Of a stretch of 64,000 nt of DNA, positions 20,364 to 28,219 are shown one piece after another. The position numbers were made by a program, and so were the translations under genes. The stretch covers positions 5,518,001 through 5,582,000 of the forward strand of contig NZ_JASGIV010000001.1 in NCBI RefSeq assembly GCF_047654805.1, given 5' to 3'. The notes beneath the pieces were generated by a model. That model had not been told where the DNA came from and searched no databases. It saw nothing but the letters and a program-made list of their open reading frames with translations. The first letter of the stretch is position 1. Each line of letters opens with the position of its first letter. This stretch comes from Pelomonas sp047654805. Its GTDB lineage: Bacteria; Pseudomonadota; Gammaproteobacteria; Burkholderiales; Burkholderiaceae_C.

Positions 20364-20666
20364 CTTCAGCCCCACGATGCCCGCGAGGATGAGCCCTACG
20401 CAGGTGAGGCGCGCCACCGTGGCAGGTTCGTGGAACAGCACCATGCCCAGCACGACGGTGCCGACGGCGCCAATGCCCGTCCACACTGCATAGGCCGTGC
20501 CCACGGGCAGAGTGCGCATGGCCAGGCCCAGCAGGCCGACGCTGATGACCATGGCGGCCACTGTGCCTGCCGTGGGCCAGGGGCGCGAGAAGCCCTCGGT
20601 GTACTTGAGGCCGATGGCCCAGCCGACTTCGAACAAGCCAGCAACGACAAGAACCAGCCATGCCAT
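20352..20666 (-). CDS. sugE: Guanidinium exporter of the small multidrug resistance family
   Basis: A 104-residue inner-membrane protein with four helices, the standard SMR length. The first helix has the conserved glutamate in LVVAGLFEVGWAIGLKY, and the WTGIGAVGT and GLILAGIVGLKL segments match SugE/Gdx proteins, which export guanidinium in exchange for protons. The start at 20666 has AGGAG upstream. A guanidine-II riboswitch lies in the leader, which strongly supports guanidinium rather than drug export. Confidence 0.92.
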   Translation of the reverse strand: MAWLVLVVAGLFEVGWAIGLKYTEGFSRPWPTAGTVAAMVISVGLLGLAMRTLPVGTAYAVWTGIGAVGTVVLGMVLFHEPATVARLTCVGLILAGIVGLKLTA

Positions 20667-20700
20667 GAACGATCTCCTGGCGCGTTGAGCGCAATGCGTT

Positions 20701-20746
20701 CGGGTCGTCCCGGGAGGTGGTGAGCCGGCCAGGTCGTCCAGGCCGG
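20701..20746 (-). ncRNA. Guanidine-II (mini-ykkC) riboswitch
   Basis: The minus strand folds into two hairpins, each capped by an ACGA loop closed by GG/CC. The first (20725-20746) has a CCGGCC/GGCCGG stem with one T-T mismatch below GGACGACC; the second (20701-20712) is CGGG-ACGA-CCCG. The linker is 12 bases. Tandem ACGR-loop hairpins define guanidine-II riboswitches, which free the ribosome site when guanidine binds. The AGGAG of sugE lies about 20 bases downstream. Confidence 0.88.
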
Positions 20747-20876
20747 GCGCTCCCATCGGGGGCGGGACGCAGTGTAGGCAGCAGTGGCGCGGCAGGCGCG
20801 CATGCCCTGGTGCCGCGTGGGTGGTTGCGTCGCAACAGGGGTGCAACCCCGTCATGGGGCGCCAAGGCGGCGCTAT

Positions 20877-22145
20877 TCAGCGCGCAGCGTAGCTCTGCGT
20901 GCGCAGCGCGTCGGCGATGCCCTTGCGGTTCTGCGTCAGCGCTGCCATGCTGAAGTGGATGTGGCCGCTACCCGGCGACACGCGCCGGATGATGTCGATC
21001 TGGGCGAGCACCTCGTCGGGCTGCCAGCTCCTGTCGGTGTCGTTGATGCGACTCGTGAACAGGCCTACATGGATGGGTCGGCCCAGCGGGTTCTGCGCTC
21101 GCCAGGCTTGCAGCAGCGGCTCGAAGGCCTGGGCGGTCTGGGCGCGCGGCCAGTAGAGCTGGGGCGCGAGATAGTCCATCCAGCCCTCGCGCAACCACAG
21201 CTCGACGTCGGCATAGAGCTTGTCGTACTGGCTGAAGCCGCTGATGCCCGGCGGACGGGCGGCGGGCTTGGGCATGCCGAAGGGGCTGACGCCAACTCGC
21301 GTGCCGGGGCGCACCTCATGGGCCAGCGCGTACAGCCGCTGCACCAGCGTGTTGACGTTGTAGCGGCGCCAGTCGTGGCGGCCCAGCGAGCCGCCCTTGG
21401 CCAGGTACTTCTGCCAGCTGGGCTCGTCGGGGAAATCGATCTCCTGGTTGGTGGTTGGGTCCTGGATGGGGTAGGGGTAGAAATAGTCGTCGATGTGCAC
21501 GCCATCGACGGCGTAGCGGCTCAACAGGTCCCGCACGACGGCCAGCGTGTGCTCGGCGGCTTGCGGCTCGCCGGGGTCCATCCACAGCTGGTCGCCATAC
21601 TGCCTTACCCAGTCGGGGTGGGCGCGGCTGACATGGCTGTCCGCCAGCGGTGACTTGGCGGAGCTGTGGCGCGAGCGGTAGGGGTTGAACCAGGCGTGCA
21701 GTTCCAGGCCGCGCTTGCGGCACTCGGCCAGCCAGACGGCCAGCGGGTCGTAGCCGGGGTGCTGGCCCTGGGTGCCGGTCAGGTACTCACTCCAGGGTTC
21801 CAGCTTGGATTCGTACAGCGCGTCGGTGCTGGTCCGCACCTGCAGGATCAGCGCGTTCAGGCCGATGCTCACGGCGGTGTCGCACAGCGACCTGATCTCG
21901 GCCTGCTGCGCTTCGGCACTCAGGCCCGGCTTGCTGGGCCAGTCGATGTTGGCGACGGTGGCGATCCAGGCGGCCCGCCACTCGCGCGGCGGAGGCGGGG
22001 TCAGCGTGGCGGCGCCAGACGCCGCTGGCGCGGGGGGCGTGGCGTTCAACGCGGCTTCGCCGGGCGCCACGGTGGGCACCGTGGGCGTTGCGCATGCGGC
22101 GAGCAGGGGGGCGGAGGCAAGGCTGAGCAGGTGGCGGCGTTTCAT
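20877..22145 (-). CDS. GHL10-family glycoside hydrolase lipoprotein (DigH/YddW-like)
   Basis: A 422-residue lipoprotein (lipobox LLAAC, Cys18) with an Ala/Pro-rich linker to about residue 50 and a GHL10 barrel after it: REWRAAWIATVANIDWPSK opens the domain, and VDGVHIDDYFYP and DYLAPQLYW contain likely acidic catalytic residues. E. coli DigH of this family cuts denuded peptidoglycan glycan strands. It sits with nagX-like, ampG and murQ genes, which supports a cell-wall recycling role. The nagX-like gene ends 4 bases upstream. Confidence 0.85.
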   Translation of the reverse strand: MKRRHLLSLASAPLLAACATPTVPTVAPGEAALNATPPAPAASGAATLTPPPPREWRAAWIATVANIDWPSKPGLSAEAQQAEIRSLCDTAVSIGLNALILQVRTSTDALYESKLEPWSEYLTGTQGQHPGYDPLAVWLAECRKRGLELHAWFNPYRSRHSSAKSPLADSHVSRAHPDWVRQYGDQLWMDPGEPQAAEHTLAVVRDLLSRYAVDGVHIDDYFYPYPIQDPTTNQEIDFPDEPSWQKYLAKGGSLGRHDWRRYNVNTLVQRLYALAHEVRPGTRVGVSPFGMPKPAARPPGISGFSQYDKLYADVELWLREGWMDYLAPQLYWPRAQTAQAFEPLLQAWRAQNPLGRPIHVGLFTSRINDTDRSWQPDEVLAQIDIIRRVSPGSGHIHFSMAALTQNRKGIADALRTQSYAAR

Positions 22146-22149
22146 GGTT

Positions 22150-23283
22150 TCAGACTTTCACAAACCAGTGCTTGCGGTACATGAGCCAGGCGATGGCGTA
22201 CATGACCAGCACGAAGAGAAGGGCGTGCAGGAGCGAGGCGTTGGCCGGTGTCAGGCCCGAGTCACGCAGCGGCGCGTACAGCACGCGGCCCAGCGTGCTT
22301 CCGTCGGCGAACTTGACCGTGTAGAGCATCTTGGCCACCAGTCCCGACAGCGCGAACAGGAACAGCGCGTTCATGCCGAACACGACCAGCGGATGTAGCA
22401 GCCGTGCCCAGCGCGCACGGGCCAGCGGCTGCGGCGCGGCGTCTAGCAGCCAGTAGAAGACGGCGAACACCAGGCAGGCCCAGCCCGCCATCGCGAACAC
22501 ATAGGACGGCGTCCACAGCGACTTGTTGATGGGCATCAGCCAGGCATCGAGCACCTGCCCCAGCCACAACGAGGCTAGCCCGGCGAGAACCCAGGTCATG
22601 GTCTTCTCGGCCGGCTGGCGCTGGGATGCGAGGACATAGCCCGCCAACACCCCCAGCAACTGCGAGGCCACCGCCGGCAGCGTGGACAGCAGGCCCTCGG
22701 GGTCCCACGTCTTGGCCTGCCTCCACAGATGGCCATCGAGCAGCAGGCGGTCAAGCCAGGCGCCTGCGTCCTTGCCGGGCTCCAGCAGGCCCACGTGGAC
22801 GATGCCGTCCGCATCGGGTACCGGCAGGCACAGCTGAACCACCGAGTAGACCGCCATCAGCCCCACGGCCCACAGCGCCACGCCGCGCGCGCCGCACCAG
22901 ATGACGATGGGCGCGGCCAGCAGCGTGCACAGGCCCAGACGCTGCAGCACGCCGGGGATGCGCACCGTCTCGAAGTTGAAGCTGGGGATGAGGTTGAGCA
23001 GCAGGCCAATGCCGATGATGACCAGCGCGCGACGCGAGATGCTCAGCAGCAGCAGTCCCTTGTCGGCACCGGCCTGGGCGCGGCGCGCCAGGCTGATGGT
23101 CATCGCCATGCCGCTGATGAAGACGAAGAAAGGGAAGACCCAGTCCGTGAACGTCCAGCCGTTCCACTTGGCGTGCAGCAGCGGTGCGTAGACGTTGCCC
23201 CAGTCGCCCGGGTTGTTGACCAGCAGCATGGCCGCGATCGCAAAACCGCGAAAGGCGTCCAGGGACAACAGGCGGTCCTTCAT
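22150..23283 (-). CDS. NagX-like / heparan-alpha-glucosaminide acetyltransferase family membrane protein
   Basis: A 377-residue polytopic inner-membrane protein with about ten helices. The N-terminus LSLDAFRGFAIAAMLLVNNPG followed by WTFTDWVFPFFVFISGMAM matches the DUF5009/NagX family related to lysosomal HGSNAT. In bacteria NagX is linked to amino-sugar uptake. The ATG at 23283 overlaps the ampG stop (ATGA); the longer open frame is antisense-like read-through of ampG. Position suggests handling of GlcNAc-anhMurNAc products. Confidence 0.85.
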   Translation of the reverse strand: MKDRLLSLDAFRGFAIAAMLLVNNPGDWGNVYAPLLHAKWNGWTFTDWVFPFFVFISGMAMTISLARRAQAGADKGLLLLSISRRALVIIGIGLLLNLIPSFNFETVRIPGVLQRLGLCTLLAAPIVIWCGARGVALWAVGLMAVYSVVQLCLPVPDADGIVHVGLLEPGKDAGAWLDRLLLDGHLWRQAKTWDPEGLLSTLPAVASQLLGVLAGYVLASQRQPAEKTMTWVLAGLASLWLGQVLDAWLMPINKSLWTPSYVFAMAGWACLVFAVFYWLLDAAPQPLARARWARLLHPLVVFGMNALFLFALSGLVAKMLYTVKFADGSTLGRVLYAPLRDSGLTPANASLLHALLFVLVMYAIAWLMYRKHWFVKV

Positions 23284-24548
23284 TCGTCCTTCTTCCCGAA
23301 GTTCTCCGGCACCTTGATCAGCGCCGCCATCACGAAGCTGGGCACGGTGGCCACCAGCACCCAGGCGAAGAAGGGCACGTAGCCGATGTGGTCCTGCAAC
23401 CAGCCGCTCCACATGCCGGGAATCATCATGCCCAGGGCCATGAAGCCGGTGCAGATTGCGTAGTGCGCGGTCTTCTGCGGACCCTCGGCGACGTGGATCA
23501 TGTACATCAGATAGGCCGTGAAACCCAGGCCGTAGCCGAACTGCTCGACAGCCAGCGCGGCGCTGATGATGGCGAGGCTGGTCGGGTGCATCAGCGCCAG
23601 CAGCAGAAAGGCGACGTTGGGCACGTGCATGGCCAGCACCAGCGGCCACAGCGCCCGCTTCAGTCCGACGCGGGATATGACCCAGCCGCCGGCCAGGCCA
23701 CCCAGCGTGAGCGCCGTCAGGCCCACGGTGCCGTAAGCGATCCCCACGGCCTTGGTGGACAGGCCCAGGCCACCCTTGTCGACCGGGTCCAGCAGGAATG
23801 GACTGGCGAGCTTGAGCAACTGCGCCTCGGGAAAGCGGTAGAGCAGCAGGAAGCCGAGGATGACCGCGATGCCCGGCTTCCTGAAGAAGCTGGCGAAGAC
23901 AGAGAAGAACTCGGCCACCAGGCCCCGAGCGGCGGCGCCGCCCACGCCGCGCACGTCCGTCGCAGGGCGGGGCAGCACGAAGCCGTGCCATACGGCCAGC
24001 AGCACGAACAGGCCGCCCAGCAGCCAGAACACGATGCTCCAGGCCTGCGCCACGCTGCCGCTGCGCTCGCTCAGCTCGCCGGCCAGGTAGACCAGACCGC
24101 CCTGGCCGCCGATGTTGGCCAGGCGGTAGAAGGTCGAGCGCACACCGACGAAGGCGGCCTGGCTGTGCTGAGGCAGCGCCAGCATGTAGTAGCCGTCAGC
24201 CGCGATGTCATGCGAAGCCGAGGCAAAGGCCATCAGCCAGAACACCGCCAGCGAGAGCTGGAAGACCTTGTCCGTCGGGATGGTCAGCGCGACGCCGGCC
24301 AGCGCCGCGCCGACGAAGAACTGCAGTACGGTCACCCAGCGTCGCTTGGTGCCAAACAGCTCCGCCAGCGGCGACCACAGCGGCTTGATGACCCAGGGAA
24401 GGTAGAGCCAGCTCGTGTAGAGGGCGATGTCGGTGTTGGAGATGCCCAGGTTCTTGTACATGACGACCGACAAGGTCATCACGACGACGTAGGGGATGCC
24501 CTGGGCGAAGTAGAGGCTGGGAATCCACGCCCAGGGTGAGCGCGTCAT
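23280..24548 (-). CDS. ampG: Muropeptide permease AmpG (MFS)
   Basis: A 422-residue major-facilitator transporter with twelve predicted helices. The N-terminus WIPSLYFAQGIPYVVVMTLS, DIALYTSWLYLPWVIKPLWS and ASHDIAADGYYM are AmpG signatures. AmpG brings GlcNAc-anhydroMurNAc peptides into the cytosol for recycling. The start at 24548 overlaps the murQ stop, and upstream open frame belongs to murQ antisense codons. It lies between murQ and a NagX-like gene. Confidence 0.93.
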   Translation of the reverse strand: MTRSPWAWIPSLYFAQGIPYVVVMTLSVVMYKNLGISNTDIALYTSWLYLPWVIKPLWSPLAELFGTKRRWVTVLQFFVGAALAGVALTIPTDKVFQLSLAVFWLMAFASASHDIAADGYYMLALPQHSQAAFVGVRSTFYRLANIGGQGGLVYLAGELSERSGSVAQAWSIVFWLLGGLFVLLAVWHGFVLPRPATDVRGVGGAAARGLVAEFFSVFASFFRKPGIAVILGFLLLYRFPEAQLLKLASPFLLDPVDKGGLGLSTKAVGIAYGTVGLTALTLGGLAGGWVISRVGLKRALWPLVLAMHVPNVAFLLLALMHPTSLAIISAALAVEQFGYGLGFTAYLMYMIHVAEGPQKTAHYAICTGFMALGMMIPGMWSGWLQDHIGYVPFFAWVLVATVPSFVMAALIKVPENFGKKDE

Positions 24549-25426
24549 GCCGAAAGTGCCTTGCCGACGTTGCCATCCGCTGCGGCGAGCAACGCTCGCG
24601 CCTGATCCACGCCCACGCCTCGCTTGAGCATGACCAGCGCCGTCTTCACGTGGTGGTCGCACTGCGCGAGGGCTGCCTGCGCGTCGGCCTCGCTGGCGCC
24701 GGAGGCGCGCACCGTCAGCGCCAGCGCCCGCTTCACCAGCTTGGCGTTCGTGGCCTTCAGGTCCACCATCAGGTTGCCGTAGACCTTGTTGAGCCGCACC
24801 ATCAGCGCCGACGAGAAGGTGTTCAACGCGATCTTCTGCGATGTGCCGGCCTTGAGCCGGGTGCTGCCAGAGATGACCTCCGGGCCGGTGTCGAGCACGA
24901 TGCCGATCTCAGCCTGCTGCGTGACGGGGGCGCCGGGGTTGTTGGCGAAGCCAATGGCCAGCGCGCCGGCTGCGCGTGCGGCCTCGATGGCGCCCAGCAC
25001 GTAGGGCGTGCCGCCGGATGCGGCCAGCGCCAGAAGCACGTCGTTGGGGCCAGGCTTGAGCGCCGCGATGTCGGCACCGCCCTGCCCGTGATCGTCCTCG
25101 GCACCTTCCACGGCAACGAACATCGCGCTCTCGCCGCCGGCCAGCACGGCCACGGCGCGCTCGCGCGGCCAGGAGAAGGTGGGGTAGAGCTCCACGCTGT
25201 CCAACACGCCCAGACGGCCGGAGGTGCCGGCACCGGCATAGAGCAGCCGGCCGCCTGCCCGGATGCGCGGCAGCGCGGCGTCCACGGCCGCGGCCAGCAA
25301 CGGCGCGGCGGCCTTGACAGCGGCGACGGCGGCGGTCTGGTCGTCAATGAAGGCCTCCAGCAGCGCCGGCGTGGCGTAGGTATCCAGGTCGGGGTGGCGG
25401 GTGCTCGGGGTTTCGGTGTTCAGCAT
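24545..25426 (-). CDS. murQ: N-acetylmuramic acid 6-phosphate etherase
   Basis: A 293-residue cytosolic SIS-domain enzyme that removes the lactyl ether from MurNAc 6-phosphate. YAGAGTSGRLGVLDSVELYP, a GGESAMF segment, a GAEDD motif and STRLKAGTSQKIALN match MurQ over the full length (typical about 298). It is the first gene of the recycling operon murQ-ampG-nagX-like-GHL10. A kinase such as AnmK or AmgK must be elsewhere. Confidence 0.95.
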   Translation of the reverse strand: MLNTETPSTRHPDLDTYATPALLEAFIDDQTAAVAAVKAAAPLLAAAVDAALPRIRAGGRLLYAGAGTSGRLGVLDSVELYPTFSWPRERAVAVLAGGESAMFVAVEGAEDDHGQGGADIAALKPGPNDVLLALAASGGTPYVLGAIEAARAAGALAIGFANNPGAPVTQQAEIGIVLDTGPEVISGSTRLKAGTSQKIALNTFSSALMVRLNKVYGNLMVDLKATNAKLVKRALALTVRASGASEADAQAALAQCDHHVKTALVMLKRGVGVDQARALLAAADGNVGKALSA

Positions 25427-25543
25427 GGGGAAAAAGGACGCGATCTAGCCCGCGGACTCTAGCTCGCCGCTGGCTCCTGACGAATGCCACGCGCCATTGC
25501 AGCCATAACGGCAGGTAATCAGAATCTGCACGCTGGCTGTAAG

Positions 25544-25556
25544 GACTCGGCGAGTC
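25544..25556. promoter_or_regulatory. 13-base palindrome upstream of bufA
   Basis: Perfect dyad GACTCG-G-CGAGTC about 90 bases before the bufferin gene, next to a TGTAAGG element. It may be an operator or part of an ECF-type promoter region. No regulator gene is adjacent. Confidence 0.35.
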
Positions 25557-25646
25557 ATTGCGACGCAGGCTGGCAAGTCGGTGCCTGGGAAATGGGACCG
25601 ACCTGTGGTGACCCGATCTCATCCACTTCCCTCTTGGAGGCTCCCT

Positions 25647-25904
25647 ATGAACGCATCACTGAAGAATGGCCTGGGCATTGCCGCCGCGGCCGCGGCCCTG
25701 TTCGCCACCACCGCCTTTCCCACGACCGCGGCGGCGGCCGACGGCATGGTCAAGTGCTCCGGCGTGAACAGCTGCAAGGGCACGTCCGAGTGCAAGACGG
25801 CCAAGAACGACTGCAAGGGCCACAACGGCTGCAAGGGCCAGGGCTGGGTCAGCAAGAAGAGCGCCGACGAGTGCACCAAGGCCGGCGGCAAGGTGGAGAA
25901 GTAA
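25647..25904 (+). CDS. bufA2: BufA2-family bufferin metallophore precursor
   Basis: An 85-residue exported peptide with a signal peptide ending near AAAA (about residue 30) and a Cys-rich mature part. The repeats KCSGVNSCKG, ECKTAKNDCKG and NGCKGQGWV give six cysteines in a CKG-type array typical of BufA2 bufferins, periplasmic copper-binding RiPPs whose cysteines are converted to thiooxazoles by an MNIO enzyme. TTGGAGG lies 8 bases before the ATG at 25647. The DUF692 and DUF2063 genes that follow complete bufABC. Confidence 0.88.
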   Translation: MNASLKNGLGIAAAAAALFATTAFPTTAAAADGMVKCSGVNSCKGTSECKTAKNDCKGHNGCKGQGWVSKKSADECTKAGGKVEK

Positions 25905-25938
25905 GTCCACGCCCGAGGGGCTGGCGTGCCTCCCCGGG

Positions 25939-25977
25939 GGCAGCCGGTGGACTGGCAATGCCAGTCCCACGGCTGCC
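25939..25977 (+). promoter_or_regulatory. Long hairpin between bufA and bufB
   Basis: An 18-bp stem with two mismatches, GGCAGCC...CTGGC / GCCAG...GGCTGCC, and a 3-base loop, without a T-tract. It lies in the 124-base gap after the precursor gene and could stabilise bufA mRNA or reduce read-through to the enzyme genes. Confidence 0.6.
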
Positions 25978-26028
25978 GCAGGGAGGTGCGCGACCCTGCG
26001 GCCGTGCGTCGTCTCCGTTTTTGCCGAC

Positions 26029-26850
26029 ATGACCAAGATTGAAGGCTTCGGCCTCGGCTTGCGCGTGGAGCATTACGCCGCCTTCGAGGCCGGCGTGGAT
26101 GCCGGCGTGCGGCCGGACTGGCTGGAGATCATTGCCGAGAACTACCTGGTGCCCGGCGGCCCGCCACTGGCGCACCTGGAGCGCATCCGGGCGGACTACC
26201 CGCTGGTCATGCACGGCGTGTCGCTGTCCGTCGCCGGGCCGGTGCCGCTGGACCTTGGTCATCTGCGCGAGCTGCGCCGCCTTGCCGACCGGCTTGAACC
26301 GGGCTGGGTGTCCGACCACCTGTGCTGGAGCGCGGACGCTCACAGCCAGCTCCACGACCTGCTGCCCGTGCCGCTGACTCGCGTCGCACTGGACCACGTG
26401 GCGGGGCGCGTCGCCCAGGCGCAGGACCTGCTGGGCCGGCCCCTGGTGCTGGAGAACGTTTCCAGCTACGTGCGCTTCGCGGCCGACGAGATGGCGGAAT
26501 GGGATTTCATCGCGCAACTGTTGCAACGCACCGGTGCGCAGATGCTTCTGGATGTGAACAACGTCTATGTCAGCGGCCGCAACCACGGCTTCGATCCCGT
26601 GGACTACCTGGACGCGATTCCCGTCGGACCCGTGCGCCAGATCCACCTTGCCGGCCACGAGGACCGCGGCGACATCGTCATCGACACCCACGACCACCCG
26701 GTACGCGACGAGGTCTGGGCGCTGTACCTGCACGCGGTGAAGCGTTTCGGCACCGTGCCGACGATGATCGAGCGCGATGACCGCATCCCGCCGCTGGATG
26801 AGCTTCTGGTCGAGCTGGCGGTGGCGCGCCGGCTGGCGGCCTCGGTATGA
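26029..26850 (+). CDS. bufB: MNIO-family (DUF692) bufferin-modifying iron enzyme
   Basis: A 273-residue TIM-barrel enzyme of the multinuclear non-haem iron oxidase group related to MbnB. Conserved metal-site pieces are visible: DWLEIIAENY, MHGVSLSV, VSDHLCWS, LENVSSYV, LLDVNNVYVS, IHLAGHED and IDTHDHPV. These enzymes convert cysteines of bufferin or methanobactin precursors to oxygen/sulfur heterocycles. It lies after a BufA2 precursor and overlaps the DUF2063 partner gene by four bases. Confidence 0.93.
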   Translation: MTKIEGFGLGLRVEHYAAFEAGVDAGVRPDWLEIIAENYLVPGGPPLAHLERIRADYPLVMHGVSLSVAGPVPLDLGHLRELRRLADRLEPGWVSDHLCWSADAHSQLHDLLPVPLTRVALDHVAGRVAQAQDLLGRPLVLENVSSYVRFAADEMAEWDFIAQLLQRTGAQMLLDVNNVYVSGRNHGFDPVDYLDAIPVGPVRQIHLAGHEDRGDIVIDTHDHPVRDEVWALYLHAVKRFGTVPTMIERDDRIPPLDELLVELAVARRLAASV

Positions 26851-27626
26851 CCACGATCGAGCTCCAGCGGCGCCTGGCTGCGGCCATCCGCGACGACGCC
26901 GACGTCGGCGAGTTGTTGGCCGGCGACTTCACGACGGGTCTGGCCGTCTACCGCCATGCCTACCGCGCCCGCCTCGTTGCCGCGCTGGCCGACAACTACA
27001 CCGTGCTCGCCCGGGCGCTGGGCGACGCGGCCTTCGACGCCCTGGGTCGAGCCTATCTCGCCACGCAACCCAGCCGGCACCCGTCCATCCGCTGGTTTGG
27101 CCACGCGCTTGCCGACTTCATGGCCGTGGCCGGCGACTCGCTGGTGCCTCATGCCAGCCTGGTCGACGTCGCCCGCATGGACTGGGCGCTGCGCGGGGCC
27201 TTCGACGCCGCCGATGCCCCCCCGCTCGATGCCGCGACACTGGCCGGCCTGGATCCGGACGGCTGGGCCGGCTTGGTGCTGCAGCTGCAACCCAGCGTGC
27301 AGCGCGTGCCGCTCGCCCATGCCATTGAGCCGGCCTGGCGTGCGCTGCGCGAGTGGGAGCCCGAATCGGCCGAAGACCCACCTGGCCTGCCCGAACCCTT
27401 GCCGCACGAACACGTGCTGCTGGCCTGGCGCCAGGGCCTGGAGACGCGCTGGCGCTCGCTGGAGCCGCTGGAGGCAGCGCTGCTCGACGCCGTTGCCGTG
27501 GGTCAACCCTTCGCCCGGCTGTGCGAGCGCGTCGCCGAGCAGCTCGGCGATGCCGAGGCGGCTGCACCGGCCGTCGTGGCGGCGCTGCAGCGCTGGCTGG
27601 CCGAGGGCCTGTTGCGCCAGCCCTGA
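26847..27626 (+). CDS. bufC: DUF2063 bufferin biosynthesis partner (BufC)
   Basis: A 259-residue cytosolic protein with the DUF2063 domain at residues 1-95: GLAVYRHAYRARLVAALADN followed by PSIRWFGHALADFM are its hallmarks. In MNIO systems the partner protein brings the precursor to the enzyme through its leader. The C-terminal half is winged-helix-like. It overlaps bufB (ATGA), so both are made together. Confidence 0.9.
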   Translation: MTTIELQRRLAAAIRDDADVGELLAGDFTTGLAVYRHAYRARLVAALADNYTVLARALGDAAFDALGRAYLATQPSRHPSIRWFGHALADFMAVAGDSLVPHASLVDVARMDWALRGAFDAADAPPLDAATLAGLDPDGWAGLVLQLQPSVQRVPLAHAIEPAWRALREWEPESAEDPPGLPEPLPHEHVLLAWRQGLETRWRSLEPLEAALLDAVAVGQPFARLCERVAEQLGDAEAAAPAVVAALQRWLAEGLLRQP

Positions 27627-27630
27627 CCAC

Positions 27631-27650
27631 CGGCCCCGCGGGGCTTTGCG
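27631..27650 (+). terminator. Possible terminator after bufC
   Basis: GGCCCCGCGGGGC palindrome followed by CTTTG soon after the bufC stop. The T-tract is short, so termination is uncertain. Confidence 0.3.
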
Positions 27651-27688
27651 GCTTGGCTATCCTGCGAGCCTCACCACCGAGGCCTGCC

Positions 27689-28219
27689 ATGTCACGACGC
27701 CTGCTCACCGCCCTGTTCGCCGCCCTGCTCATCCCAACGGCCCACGCCGCTCTCAGCGTGGGCGCACCGGCGCCCGACTTCAGCGCTGACGCCGCCGTTG
27801 GCGGCCAGCCCTTCAAGTTCCGCCTTGCCGACGCGCTCAAGCAGGGACCCGTGGTGCTGTACTTTTATCCCAAGGCCTTCACCAGCGGTTGCACCGTCGA
27901 GGCTCACCAGTTCGCCGAGGCCACGGACAAGTTCAAGACGCTCAACACCACGGTCATTGGCATGTCCAATGACGACATCGAGACGCTGAAGAAGTTCAGT
28001 GTCGAGGCCTGCCGCAACAAGTTCGCCGTCGCTGCTGACGCCGGCGGCAAGGTCATCAAGGACTACGACGTGGCGCTGAAGCTTGTGCCGGGCAGCATGG
28101 CCGACCGCGTCTCCTATCTCATCGGCACCGATGGCAAGGTCGCTGCCGTGCATGCCAGCATGAACCCCGACGGCCACATCGACGCGATGCTGAAGGCCGC
28201 CGAGAAGCTGAAGAAGTGA
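27689..28219 (+). CDS. Secreted peroxiredoxin (AhpC/TSA, PrxQ/BCP-like)
   Basis: A 176-residue thiol peroxidase with a signal peptide (MSRRLLTALFAALLIPTAHA). The peroxidatic cysteine is in YPKAFTSGCTVEAHQF near residue 71; a further cysteine in SVEACRNKFAV may resolve it. The start at 27689 gives the signal; the longer frame lies within bufC. It would remove peroxide in the periplasm. It overlaps the following amidase by the GTGA junction. Confidence 0.88.
   Translation: MSRRLLTALFAALLIPTAHAALSVGAPAPDFSADAAVGGQPFKFRLADALKQGPVVLYFYPKAFTSGCTVEAHQFAEATDKFKTLNTTVIGMSNDDIETLKKFSVEACRNKFAVAADAGGKVIKDYDVALKLVPGSMADRVSYLIGTDGKVAAVHASMNPDGHIDAMLKAAEKLKK

Noticed and set aside
20352..20666. EmrE-type multidrug exporter
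   Set aside because: Length, motifs and especially the guanidine-II riboswitch favour the SugE/Gdx guanidinium group.
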